64,000 nucleotides of DNA, from positions 1-64,000 of the forward strand of contig JAUNJF010000012.1 of NCBI GenBank assembly GCA_030533405.1, in the 5' to 3' direction. The DNA comes from Eubacteriales bacterium. Lineage in GTDB: Bacteria > Bacillota > Clostridia > Lachnospirales > Lachnospiraceae. Positions 1 through 7,903 of this stretch are shown here, one piece after another; position 1 is the stretch's first letter; each line of letters starts with the position of its first letter. The translations under genes and the position numbers were made by a program. The notes under the pieces are model-generated. The model made no database searches and was not told the DNA's origin. It saw nothing but the letters and a program-made list of their open reading frames with translations.

Positions 1-90
1 TCGCCCATACCAGCAGGCATTTCAGACATATCGCCCATACCAGCAGGCATCTCTGCGTCATTGCCCATACCAGTTGGTATATTGCTCATG
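1..90 (-). repeat. Three tandem 30-bp repeats coding Met-rich decapeptides
   Basis: Three consecutive 30-base units (1-30, 31-60, 61-90) sharing the core GCCCATACCAG. On the minus strand they code for MSNIPTGMGN, DAEMPAGMGD and MSEMPAGMGD in frame with the efflux transporter. The first two units in + order are nearly identical at the DNA level and the third has drifted. More units may lie beyond the window edge. Confidence 0.85.
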
Positions 91-1802
91 CCTTCGAGTG
101 CTGTTTCCATCTGACTTTTTGCATCCTTCATGCTATCCACGCCAGAGTTAATTCCTTCGATTCCCTTGTTGATTCCATTCGTAATCTTTTCAATAACATC
201 TGGTGTCATTTCATGGAACATGATTTCTGACATTTTCTTTGTATTTTCAACAATTGTAGTGACATCGCTGGATTGTAACATTTCCAGTGTGCCCTCTGGC
301 ATTTCAAAGTTTCCATCGCTCATGCTCATATCCATATTCATGCTACCCATGCTTGAGAATGAAGGCATGCCCTCCATCATATCCGCAAATTGTGGGTTTT
401 CTTTCATGGTTTCCATTTTTTCTTCGAGTTCTTGTGCGTAAGGAATTTCTGGCATTTTTACTTCCTTTGGAAGTAAATCCATTAAGTTGCCTTGTACGCT
501 CATACCTGCGTTTGCAACGAAACCGACCATGATGGCTGGTGCAATTGCAGTACCAATGGAACGAACGAGTGAAAGTGTCGCAATTGCGGAGTTGGATTGT
601 TTTGGATCTGTGTCTGCAAGCATCATGTAATTAACAGGGGTTCCCATTGTAAATCCCATTCCGAGACCAGCCAATGCAAGACCAATCAAAACAGTTAACA
701 TAGAAGGATACTTTGTTGTTACAAACATCATAAATAATGCACCAAGACCAGTACAAAGGAATCCAAATGCAAGGATGACCTTTGGGCCGAATTTATCAAT
801 CAATTTACCAGATACAGGAGCGCCAAATCCTGCAAATAATCCGAGAATGATTACGAGGTATCCGCCAGAACCAGTTGAAAGCTTTAAGCAGTTTTCTGAA
901 AACTGCGGAACGAAAATGACGCCCATCATTAAAAATCCGCTAATTAGAGATAACACGAGAGTAACAATGATATTGCGCTCTGTGAAATAAGTTAAGCTAA
1001 TGACTGGATCCTCTGCCTTTTTCTCTGCAAGGATAAAGATTGGAATCAATACCAAAAAGATTAATAAAAATGGATATACACTTGTTGTTCGAATGGAATT
1101 TACAAAATCAAAGAAGTCCAAATTTTTCAAACCGTAAAGTAGTGATAATACCATGATTGTTAAGGTAAAAATACCAAAAATATCAATCTTTTTATTGTTT
1201 TCTTCGTCTCTGTTATTTTTTAATGCGAAGAAGCCGCAGATGACGATAAACAGTGAAATTGGAATATTAATGTAGAAAATGAATTCCCAGTTATCGACGC
1301 CGAAAAGGTCAAGAATGGCACTACCTGCGGAAGCACCAAACACATTGGCAATACCGTATACACCACCTACAAGACCGAGTGCCATACCACGTTTGTCAGC
1401 AGGAAATGTTGTTCCAAATTCAGCAGTTGCGATTGGTACGATTCCGCCACCACCAATTGCCTGAATAATTCGAGCAGCGATTAGGAGCGGAAAACCTACG
1501 ATAGAACCTGATAATCCACAGAGGAATGATCCGGATCCAAATAAGAAAATACAGATGATGTAGACATATTTTCTTCCGAATTTGTCAGCAAGCTTACCCA
1601 TAATCGGAACACTTGCTGCGTAAGCGAGTGTGTAAATGGTAATCATCCAGATACCATTTTGTGCAGAAACTCCTAATTCATTTTGAATAATGGTTCTTGC
1701 TGGTGTCACGATACCTGTGTCAATCGCACCCATAAAGATACCAGCTAGATACAAGATCATGACTAAAATGTAGTTGTTTTTTTGTTTTGTTTCATTTGAC
1801 AT
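1..1802 (-). CDS. DHA2-family MFS drug efflux transporter, 3' end outside window
   Basis: Drug:proton antiporter of the major facilitator superfamily, 14-helix DHA2 (EmrB/QacA) type. The reading frame is open from the ATG at 1802 to the window edge, at least 600 codons, so the C-terminus is missing. Translating the complement gives an N-terminal MSNETKQ, a helix-1 motif GAIDTGIVTPA and a later GFTMGTPVNYMM stretch, as expected of the family. Helices run to about residue 440. The remaining 160 or so visible residues are hydrophilic and methionine-rich and end in three ten-residue repeats, so they probably form an enlarged loop between helices 13 and 14. The gene starts 3 bases after the marR stop, with an AAAGGA ribosome site inside the marR end, so the two are one operon. 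The substrate is unknown. Confidence 0.88.
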   Translation of the reverse strand, partial: MSNETKQKNNYILVMILYLAGIFMGAIDTGIVTPARTIIQNELGVSAQNGIWMITIYTLAYAASVPIMGKLADKFGRKYVYIICIFLFGSGSFLCGLSGSIVGFPLLIAARIIQAIGGGGIVPIATAEFGTTFPADKRGMALGLVGGVYGIANVFGASAGSAILDLFGVDNWEFIFYINIPISLFIVICGFFALKNNRDEENNKKIDIFGIFTLTIMVLSLLYGLKNLDFFDFVNSIRTTSVYPFLLIFLVLIPIFILAEKKAEDPVISLTYFTERNIIVTLVLSLISGFLMMGVIFVPQFSENCLKLSTGSGGYLVIILGLFAGFGAPVSGKLIDKFGPKVILAFGFLCTGLGALFMMFVTTKYPSMLTVLIGLALAGLGMGFTMGTPVNYMMLADTDPKQSNSAIATLSLVRSIGTAIAPAIMVGFVANAGMSVQGNLMDLLPKEVKMPEIPYAQELEEKMETMKENPQFADMMEGMPSFSSMGSMNMDMSMSDGNFEMPEGTLEMLQSSDVTTIVENTKKMSEIMFHEMTPDVIEKITNGINKGIEGINSGVDSMKDAKSQMETALEGMSNIPTGMGNDAEMPAGMGDMSEMPAGMG

Positions 1803-1805
1803 AAT

Positions 1806-2321
1806 TTAGTTCCTTTCTTTTAATGTATTATGTTTATGTGAAGATTCTTCACAATAGAACGCAGATGTGTTTTTTGCCATGATTTGAAGGGCAGACTCTA
1901 CGACAGAAAGTTGTTCTTCGCTAAGTCCATCGAGAAGTTGTGTATTCCAGCGGCGAAGAATTTCCATCATGGTCTCTTGAAAGGCAATTCCCTGCGAGGT
2001 TAATGAAAAGAGGTAGGAACGGGAATCTGCAGGATTTTGTTCTCTTTCAACAAATCCTTTTTGCTCAAGTTCCTTCATGGTTCTTGTCATGACCCCCTTG
2101 TCATAATGTATTTCTCGGATGAGTTCATCTTGGGTGTTACTTCCAAACATTTCATGATTCCCTGAAATTGACGTATGATTCGAGGTTTTTCGATACATCA
2201 TGAGTAGAACGATTCCTTCTGCTGCATTGAGGTTGTAGGGCAGAAGTGCGTCTCGAAGATACAGTTTAAAATATTTGTCGGCAATCATCATATTTCTACC
2301 AATACTTACAAATTTTTCCAT
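1806..2321 (-). CDS. MarR-family transcriptional regulator of the efflux operon
   Basis: Winged-helix DNA-binding repressor of the MarR family, 171 residues. The wHTH is visible as TQDELIREIHYDKGVMTRT, followed by KELEQKGFVERE and the wing with a DSRSY motif (MarR proteins usually have D-x-R). About fifteen extra residues (NHTSISGNHEMFGS) sit between the second and third helices. I chose the ATG at 2321 because AAGGAG lies 6 bases upstream; a longer in-frame start at 2420 lacks such a site and would overlap the promoter. It is the first gene of an operon with the MFS pump, and an inverted repeat just downstream of its promoter suggests autorepression relieved by a ligand. The ligand cannot be inferred. 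Confidence 0.9.
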   Translation of the reverse strand: MEKFVSIGRNMMIADKYFKLYLRDALLPYNLNAAEGIVLLMMYRKTSNHTSISGNHEMFGSNTQDELIREIHYDKGVMTRTMKELEQKGFVEREQNPADSRSYLFSLTSQGIAFQETMMEILRRWNTQLLDGLSEEQLSVVESALQIMAKNTSAFYCEESSHKHNTLKERN

Positions 2322-2344
2322 TATGTACTCCTTATTTATAAAAG

Positions 2345-2362
2345 TAGTTGCTTTTGCAACTA
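2345..2362. promoter_or_regulatory. Probable MarR operator
   Basis: Perfect inverted repeat TAGTTGC-TTTT-GCAACTA. It lies between the predicted transcription start (near 2370) and the marR ATG. Dyads with TTGC/GCAA half-sites at this location are typical MarR-family operators; binding here would block the marR-efflux operon. Assignment is inferred from symmetry and position. Confidence 0.7.
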
Positions 2363-2376
2363 AAATTCCAAGCGAC

Positions 2377-2405
2377 ATTGTAGCACTTTGTTTTTTTGAT
2401 GTCAA
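2377..2405 (-). promoter_or_regulatory. Sigma-A promoter of the marR-efflux operon
   Basis: On the minus strand, TTGACA (2405-2400) and TACAAT (2382-2377) are separated by exactly 17 bases, almost the vegetative consensus. Transcription would start near 2370, just before the marR operator. Confidence 0.8.
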
Positions 2406-2513
2406 ATATGGATACCACAATAAATATACATTTACTTTACAATCGTAACCATGAGTATGCTATAATGCATTGCAGAATATATTTTTATACAGTAGTCAAT
2501 GATAAGGATAAAA

Positions 2514-3290
2514 ATGCATATGAAAAGAAGCAAACAAAATAAAGGAAAAAAGAATAATCAGATTACTGCAGGTTATTTATGAGCAGAATATTTCTATTGC
2601 GAATATGGTGGGACCAACGCTTGATGCCAATACCATTTTGCCGTATCAAAAAAAGGATATTCGTTTTGTGGATGATCCGAAAGAGAAAAAGATTAGTCGA
2701 AAGACAAAGAAAAAATATGGGTATGAGCCAAAGGAATTAAATGCAGAAACACGGAAAAATGTTGCAAAAGGAATTCGAAAAAGTTCGTCATTTGTACGAA
2801 AAATTTTTGGTATTTTTTTTGTTGTCGTTACTATGGTTATACATATCGTGTTAATGTGTATGATACCACGATTCAAAAGCATCGAATGTTTGAATTCAAA
2901 TGTTCTCAGGCAATTGATGCATATCGCTTTGCAGACTTGAAGAAGATGGAAAAACTGAATGTAGGAGGAAATGTAGGATATATTTTTTCAGGTGCTGAAG
3001 GAATGAATGAGAACGTTACAGAGTTGAACAGTGAAAGCGCCAATGATTATTCTTTTCTCAAACTTTTTCCGAATCTTACAACACTTTCGGTTGCTGGTCA
3101 GGACTTCAGTACGTTAGATGATATTGTTCAATTTGAGTATCTTGAAAATTTGGATATTCGTGATAATTTGTTGCGTGATATTTCAGATTTATCAAAATTG
3201 AAAAATTTGAAAACGGTGAATGTGGATAATAATCCGTTGACGAAGGATGCGGAGCAATTTGGACTGAAGAATGTGGAAATTGTAAAGTGA
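2514..3290 (+). pseudogene. Frameshifted membrane-anchored leucine-rich-repeat protein
   Basis: Three pieces in two frames appear to form one broken gene. Piece 1 starts at ATG 2514 after an AAGGA site, is strongly basic (begins MHMKRSKQNKGKK) and hits TGA at 2580. Piece 2 runs in the +1 frame from about 2581, is charged, and enters a hydrophobic membrane segment (IFGIFFVVVTMVI) near 2810-2840. Piece 3 returns to the first frame and continues to 3290. It contains leucine-rich-repeat signatures such as LFPNLTTLSVAGQ, FEYLENLDIRDN and LKNLKTVNVDNN. A run of eight T at 2813-2820 is a likely slip site for the second shift. The intact protein would have a cytoplasmic basic tail, one membrane helix and an exported LRR domain. 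The shifts could be real decay or sequence error. A weak promoter with TATAAT at 2461 precedes it. Confidence 0.6.
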
Positions 3291-3317
3291 TTCGAAAGAA
3301 ATAGAGAAAACCAAGGA

Positions 3318-3346
3318 TGTACAAATAAAAAAAGAAGTGTTATACT
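3318..3346 (+). promoter_or_regulatory. Promoter of the mgtE leader
   Basis: TGTACA (3318-3323) and TATACT (3341-3346) are separated by 17 bases. Transcription would start near 3353, ahead of the leader ORF's ribosome binding site, giving a leader of roughly 230 bases before mgtE. Confidence 0.55.
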
Positions 3347-3378
3347 AGTCAAAGCGAAAGAATAAAGGAGGCGAGATT

Positions 3379-3471
3379 ATGGACAGTTGTGATAGTCAGA
3401 GTCGAGGTACATACAACGATGGACTAGGCTTGGATTTTATTTCAAGTGTCTGTAAGTACGCCGTTTTGTAA
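3379..3471 (+). CDS. Leader peptide upstream of mgtE
   Basis: A 30-codon ORF with one of the best ribosome binding sites in the window (AAAGGAGG at 3364-3371, 7 bases before ATG 3379). The peptide begins MDSCDSQSRGTYND and ends SSVCKYAVL. It does not match a protein family I know. Its codons 13-15 overlap the first of three RNA segments that can pair alternately (3416-3423), so translating ribosomes would cover that segment. This is the arrangement of an attenuator leader peptide. The early Asp residues recall MgtL-type peptides, whose translation is sensitive to magnesium, but the similarity is only functional inference. Confidence 0.6.
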   Translation: MDSCDSQSRGTYNDGLGLDFISSVCKYAVL

Positions 3472-3550
3472 TACATTTAAGCCCATTCCATCGTTTTAGA
3501 ATGTCACAACCATGTAGGTATTGTGTAGTTTTACACGATGGATTTTTTAT
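3416..3550 (+). promoter_or_regulatory. Candidate attenuator: alternative hairpins before mgtE
   Basis: Segment 1 ACGATGGA (3416-3423, inside the leader ORF), segment 2 TCCATCGT (3487-3494) and segment 3 ACGATGGA (3535-3542) are exact complements in the order 1:2 or 2:3. Pairing 2:3 encloses an inner CACAA/TTGTG stem (3505-3509 with 3521-3525) and is followed at once by six T (3543-3548), so it resembles an intrinsic terminator. Pairing 1:2 would prevent it. Ribosomes moving through segment 1 would favour termination; abortive or absent translation would favour readthrough. No ykoK (M-box) sequence pattern is present. Confidence 0.6.
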
Positions 3551-3580
3551 GCCCTTTTTTAGGGAGAATGGAGGCTTAAA

Positions 3581-4975
3581 GTGGAAAAAGAGATTTTGAA
3601 AGAACCAATGTTTGTAGAAGAGATTGTTTCGGTTATTCGTAGTGGCGCAAGCAATGAAGAAATTGTTGAAAAATTACATGATTATCATGAAAATGATATT
3701 GCGCAGGCATTAGAGGTACTTAGCAAAGAAGAACGTGTACAATTATATGCGTTATTGGGGGCAGAGTGGTTTTCTGAGATTCTTTCTTTTGTGGACGAAC
3801 CGGAACAATATATTGATGAACTCGGAATTGACCAGTTGGCTGCCATTATCAATGAGATGGATTCGGATGATGCAGTAGACTTATTGGAAGAGATTGACGA
3901 ATCTATTATGGATCAGTTGCGTCCGATTTTGGATGAGGATGTAAAAGCGGATATTTGTTTGATTCACTCTTATGAGGATGATGAGATTGGTAGTTTGATT
4001 ACGACAAATTATGTTTGTATCAAGAACGATTTGAATATCAAACAGGCAACGCATGAGCTGATAAAACAAGCTGGTGATAATGATAATATTTCAACAATTT
4101 ATGTGTTAGATGATAAAGACCAGTTTTGTGGTGCAATTGATTTGAAGGATTTGATTATTGCAAGACAAAATGCAGTGCTCGATGATTTGATCATTTATTC
4201 CTATCCGTATTTGCTTGATCATGAAAAGATTTCAGAAAGTATTGAGAAAATTAAGGATTATGCAGAAGATTCGCTTCCAGTATTAAATGATGAGAAAAAG
4301 ATTATTGGAATTATCACTGCGCAGGATGTTATCGAAGCAGTGGATGATGAAATGGGTGAAGATTACGCAAAGTTCGCGGGTTTGACAGCAGAGGAAGATT
4401 TAAAAGAAACGACAACGGAGAGTATGAAGAAGCGTTTGCCATGGCTGATTGTGTTACTATTTCTTGGCATGGGTGTATCAACAGTTGTTGGCGCATTTGA
4501 AGGTGTTGTAGCAGTGTTGCCGATTGTCATTTGTTTTCAGTCTTTAATTTTGGATATGGCGGGTAATGTAGGAACCCAGTCACTTGCTGTTACGATTCGT
4601 GTGTTGATGGATGAAGAATTGACAGCAAAGGATAAATTAACGTTAGTTGTGAAGGAAATCAAGGTAGGATTTAGCAATGGATTACTTCTTGGTATGTTGG
4701 CGTTATTATTCCTTGGATTATATATCAAATTCTTTAAGGGATATGCCTTGACAGCAGCTTTTATGATTTCAGGTTGCGTGGGTGCATCATTGCTGCTTGC
4801 TATGATTATTTCCAGTCTGGTTGGAACTTTAGTACCGCTGTTTTTCCATAAAATTAAGGTGGATCCAGCGGTTGCATCGGGACCACTGATTACAACGGTA
4901 AATGATTTGGTTGCGGTTGTTACGTATTATGGATTATCCTGGGTACTTTTGATTCAGGTTATGCATATGGTTTGA
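3581..4975 (+). CDS. mgtE: Magnesium transporter MgtE
   Basis: Mg2+ channel/transporter of the MgtE family, 464 residues, the usual length. Order of domains: helical MgtE N-domain (about 1-130), two CBS domains (about 135-260, with VLDDKDQFCGAIDLKD and LPVLNDEKKIIGIIT), then a five-helix membrane domain carrying the conserved DMAGNVGTQS and DPAVASGPLITTVND motifs that line the ion pore. The start is GTG at 3581 with GGAGG six bases upstream. In the family the cytoplasmic domains bind Mg2+ and close the pore when cellular Mg2+ is high. Expression here seems to be governed by the leader ORF and alternative hairpins upstream. It stands alone between that leader and a terminator at 5004. Confidence 0.96.
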   Translation: MEKEILKEPMFVEEIVSVIRSGASNEEIVEKLHDYHENDIAQALEVLSKEERVQLYALLGAEWFSEILSFVDEPEQYIDELGIDQLAAIINEMDSDDAVDLLEEIDESIMDQLRPILDEDVKADICLIHSYEDDEIGSLITTNYVCIKNDLNIKQATHELIKQAGDNDNISTIYVLDDKDQFCGAIDLKDLIIARQNAVLDDLIIYSYPYLLDHEKISESIEKIKDYAEDSLPVLNDEKKIIGIITAQDVIEAVDDEMGEDYAKFAGLTAEEDLKETTTESMKKRLPWLIVLLFLGMGVSTVVGAFEGVVAVLPIVICFQSLILDMAGNVGTQSLAVTIRVLMDEELTAKDKLTLVVKEIKVGFSNGLLLGMLALLFLGLYIKFFKGYALTAAFMISGCVGASLLLAMIISSLVGTLVPLFFHKIKVDPAVASGPLITTVNDLVAVVTYYGLSWVLLIQVMHMV

Positions 4976-5003
4976 TTTATGATTTCGTAACTTTGCTTTG
5001 TAA

Positions 5004-5036
5004 ATGGCTACTCACATGGAGGAGTAGTCATTTTTT
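5004..5036 (+). terminator. Terminator of mgtE
   Basis: Stem ATGGCTACTC (5004-5013) with GAGTAGTCAT (5022-5031), one G-U pair, 8-base loop, followed by six T. A clear intrinsic terminator 28 bases after the mgtE stop. Confidence 0.85.
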
Positions 5037-5140
5037 GTTTTATGGTGAAAAACAAATGCGTGTAAAGGAATAAAAATAGTGTAACCAATCAGATAAAAGT
5101 GTGCTTATTATGGTGAAAGGTCTTTCGAAAAGAGGCTGCA

Positions 5141-6142
5141 ATGGAGGTGAACACAATAGAAGATAAAGAAATTGTTGAACTGTTTTTAAAACGGGATGAA
5201 TCCGCTATTGAACAGGTTCAACTGAAATATGGTCAGAGATTGAAAAAAATTGCATACGAGATTACAGAAGATTTTCAGACAGCAGAAGAATGTGAGAATG
5301 ACACATATTTAAAAACATGGGAGTCAATACCACCGCATACACCATATGATTATCTATATCCATTTTTGGTACACATCAATCGTAATGTTGCACTTAATTA
5401 TTGTAGATACAGAAATAGTAAAAAAAGAAAGGTAAGCACGATGGAGTTGTCGACGGAATTAGAACAGATTCTTCCTGGGATGAACGACATTGAAGAGTGG
5501 ATTGATGATTTGCTGGATGGTACATTCGACATTAGTCCAAATATAGAATTAAATGCAGGCTTTAGTTTGTCGATACATCGGGATCAGGAAAATAATGCGA
5601 TTTTAACATGGCGTATGATTGAAGCGACAAGAAGCAGAGATGATAAGATCAGTGCTTTACAAATGGAGGAAAATGAAATGGAAAAAGAATCCGTTGTGAT
5701 TGGAACGTTTCAAGTGCCGCAAAATATGACAACGTTAAAGAATGTGGAACTTGATGTGTCGCAAAGTGTCTTGGTGAAAAGGGTGATTGTTTCTGGAATG
5801 ACCATGCAGATGACGTTTGATGATGCCTATGCAAATGAGCAATTTGAAAAACAATTGAAGGAGTCTGGAGAATGGGATCAGCCAGATTTTGATTTGGAGG
5901 AACATGGATATAGTTTTTATGATAAAGAGCTGTCTTTGGTTATGAAGGATGGAACCAAACATGTGATTTGGCGTGCGGATGGAAATTATGACGAGAAATT
6001 TGCTGTCAATGGTTTTGGAACAGGAAATGATGGAACTGGTTTGGTGGATGAAGTCATAGGTTTTGCAGAATTCATTGATGTAGATGAAATTGATTATTTG
6101 CAAATGGATGATGAGATTTTTAAATTGCAGGAAACAAAATAA
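5141..6142 (+). CDS. Chimera: ECF sigma region 2 fused to anti-sigma-like C-terminal domain
   Basis: A 333-residue protein whose first 110 residues look like region 2 of an ECF sigma factor (KEIVELFLKRDESAIE, TAEECENDTYLKTW, LVHINRNVALNYCRYRNSKK). Where a sigma factor would have its region-4 helix-turn-helix, the chain instead enters a sequence reading NDIEEWIDDLLDGTFDISPN, with no region 4 and no membrane helix. The rest resembles the exported portion of the membrane anti-sigma proteins usually encoded next to such sigma genes. The simplest explanation is an in-frame deletion that removed region 4, the intergenic part and the membrane anchor, fusing the two neighbours. Whether it is made or functional is unknown. 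Start ATG 5141 follows AGAGG; the gene has its own terminator. Confidence 0.7.
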   Translation: MEVNTIEDKEIVELFLKRDESAIEQVQLKYGQRLKKIAYEITEDFQTAEECENDTYLKTWESIPPHTPYDYLYPFLVHINRNVALNYCRYRNSKKRKVSTMELSTELEQILPGMNDIEEWIDDLLDGTFDISPNIELNAGFSLSIHRDQENNAILTWRMIEATRSRDDKISALQMEENEMEKESVVIGTFQVPQNMTTLKNVELDVSQSVLVKRVIVSGMTMQMTFDDAYANEQFEKQLKESGEWDQPDFDLEEHGYSFYDKELSLVMKDGTKHVIWRADGNYDEKFAVNGFGTGNDGTGLVDEVIGFAEFIDVDEIDYLQMDDEIFKLQETK

Positions 6143-6146
6143 AACG

Positions 6147-6188
6147 AACCTGGCAAAGTTCAAGATGTTGGATTTTGCCAGGTTTTTT
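6147..6188 (+). terminator. Terminator after the sigma/anti-sigma chimera
   Basis: Stem AACCTGGCAAA (6147-6157) with TTTGCCAGGTT (6174-6184) and a following T run to 6188. Confidence 0.9.
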
Positions 6189-6243
6189 GTTATAGTTAGG
6201 GAAGGTAATTGAAACAATAACGTATACGAAAGAAGGGATTAAC

Positions 6244-7218
6244 ATGTATCAGTATTCAACGATGCAGTGGGTTTTATTTTTCTACATTTATTGTATGATT
6301 GGATGGATTTGGGAATCTTGCTATGTGTCGGCAAAGAATAGAAAATGGGTAAACCGTGGATTTATGTATGGACCGTTTTTGCCAATTTATGGAACAGGTG
6401 CCATATTCATTTTGCTTGCGACGATTCCGGTGCGGAGTTCGCTTCCGCTTGTTTTTTTGTTTGGTTCGTTGGTCGCAACATTGTTAGAATTTGTGACAGG
6501 TGAAGCAATGCTTCGAATGTTTCATGTTCGATATTGGGATTATTCCATGCGGTTTCTCAATGTGAGAGGACACATTTGTTTGAAGTGTAGTGTTGTGTGG
6601 GGTGCATTCTCTATTTTAATGATTCGATTTTTGCATGTGCCAATTGAAAAAATAGTGTGTGGAATCCCAAGAAATATAGAGGAGCCAGTGACGTTTCTTT
6701 TAACGCTTGTTATTGCATCAGACTTTACGATGTCATTTAGAAATGCTATGAATTTCCGTCAGATGTTGGACAAGCTTTCAGAAAACAACGAGGAATTACG
6801 TCACATTATGAAGCGTATGGAAGTTGTTTCGGCATTTGTTGCAGATGATATGGAGCATTTGAAGGACGAATTTTCTGAGCGTAAAGAACAGACTCGCGAG
6901 ATGTTAGAGTTGACACAAAAAGAGCTAGAGGAATATCTAGATGAGTCTAAGCGACATGGTAAGGAACGTTTGGAAGAGGTGAAACAAAAAGCGCAAGAGA
7001 AACGGGAGAATATCTATGAGAAGATGGATTTCAAGACAGATTTAGCCGAGTTACATGAATTGTTGGATGCACGTAAGAAACAGTTGGAAGTGCAACGCGA
7101 GAATTTGAAAAAATCTAGGATGCTTAAGGATGTTGATAGCATTTTGAAGCGTAACAATGTAGCGGTATCAACACAATATAAAGAGGCGCTTGCACAGATT
7201 AGGGAACATTTGAAATAA
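6244..7218 (+). CDS. CmpB-type (PF06541-like) membrane protein with C-terminal coiled coil
   Basis: A 324-residue protein. Residues 1-165 hold about five membrane helices with the features of the family called putative ABC-transporter type IV (ABC_trans_CmpB): an early YCMIGWIWESCYVS motif, GFMYGPFLPIYGTGA, and the WDYSMRFLNVRGHICLKCS block. The family is common in Clostridia and its function is not established; no ATPase partner is nearby. Residues 185-320 are highly charged with heptad-like spacing (QTREMLELTQKELEEYLDES) and should form a long cytoplasmic coiled coil. Start ATG 6244 follows AAGAAGGGATTAAC. It is probably transcribed alone or with the ankyrin gene downstream. Confidence 0.75.
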   Translation: MYQYSTMQWVLFFYIYCMIGWIWESCYVSAKNRKWVNRGFMYGPFLPIYGTGAIFILLATIPVRSSLPLVFLFGSLVATLLEFVTGEAMLRMFHVRYWDYSMRFLNVRGHICLKCSVVWGAFSILMIRFLHVPIEKIVCGIPRNIEEPVTFLLTLVIASDFTMSFRNAMNFRQMLDKLSENNEELRHIMKRMEVVSAFVADDMEHLKDEFSERKEQTREMLELTQKELEEYLDESKRHGKERLEEVKQKAQEKRENIYEKMDFKTDLAELHELLDARKKQLEVQRENLKKSRMLKDVDSILKRNNVAVSTQYKEALAQIREHLK

Positions 7219-7248
7219 TAACAAAAGGTGAAAAGATTCTCATGACAT

Positions 7249-7320
7249 ATGAGAAAAGTACAGCAGTTAATGGAGCCAGAGTTGAAGGAGAAATATGAGC
7301 AATTAGGAGAAAGTAAATGA
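7249..7320 (+). CDS. Possible 23-residue ORF overlapping the ankyrin gene start
   Basis: ATG 7249 to TGA 7318-7320 encodes a charged peptide starting MRKVQQLMEP and ending YEQLGESK; its stop overlaps the ankyrin ATG (ATGA). No convincing ribosome site precedes it. It could be a coupling peptide, a remnant of a larger gene, or chance. Confidence 0.25.
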   Translation: MRKVQQLMEPELKEKYEQLGESK

Positions 7321-7871
7321 CGATAACGAACATTTTTGATGCAGCAATTGAGGGATCATTTGAACAGTTTCAAGAATTTTATGACGGAGATATAGGAGCT
7401 GTAAATAAATACACGGGTTTGAATTTATTACAAACTGTGGTATGTGGTTGCGAGAATTATGATGAACGTATAGAAATGATTCGATTTTTATTGTCTGAGG
7501 GAATTGATGTAAATTATCTGGACAAGAAAGATCGGATGAATGTATTACATTTGTTGTATAACAATTATCATATTAAAGATGCAAAATACTTTTATGTTGT
7601 AACTAAAATGTTAGTTGAAAAAGGTGTAGAAATTAATCAAAAAGACAAACGTGGCGGAACTCCAATATCTCATTTAATAGGGGCGAAAATTGATACAGAA
7701 GAATTGCTTCCATTGTTTCAATTCTTGACTCAAAATGGAGCAGATATTAATGTTAAAGATAACTATGGAAACACTTGTCTGGATTATGCGAAGCAGTTTT
7801 CTTGGAGACAGGGATTCGTGGAAATGGTAGAGGCATCCCAAAGTCAACAACAAACATATGTCGGGAATTAA
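7317..7871 (+). CDS. Ankyrin-repeat protein
   Basis: A 184-residue protein built from ankyrin-type helix-turn-helix repeats. Recognisable units include RFLLSEGIDVNYLDKKDRMN, KMLVEKGVEINQKDKRGGTP and QFLTQNGADINVKDNYGNTC, so about four repeats, some degenerate, with no signal peptide or membrane helix. Ankyrin proteins bind other proteins; small standalone ones in Clostridia are sometimes immunity or accessory proteins of secreted toxins, but no toxin gene is beside it. The ribosome site AGGAGAAAGTAA lies just upstream of ATG 7317. The gene after it starts 32 bases downstream and is probably cotranscribed. Confidence 0.8.
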   Translation: MTITNIFDAAIEGSFEQFQEFYDGDIGAVNKYTGLNLLQTVVCGCENYDERIEMIRFLLSEGIDVNYLDKKDRMNVLHLLYNNYHIKDAKYFYVVTKMLVEKGVEINQKDKRGGTPISHLIGAKIDTEELLPLFQFLTQNGADINVKDNYGNTCLDYAKQFSWRQGFVEMVEASQSQQQTYVGN

Positions 7872-7903
7872 CAATAGATATTAGTAGAAGGGGGTACATA
7901 ATT

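Noticed and set aside
130-1464. Several open frames on the + strand across the efflux gene
   Set aside because: They lie opposite a long coherent minus-strand transporter frame, have no ribosome sites and no recognisable motifs.
3353-3580. M-box (ykoK) riboswitch before mgtE
   Set aside because: The conserved core of the M-box is not seen; instead there is a leader ORF and alternative hairpins.
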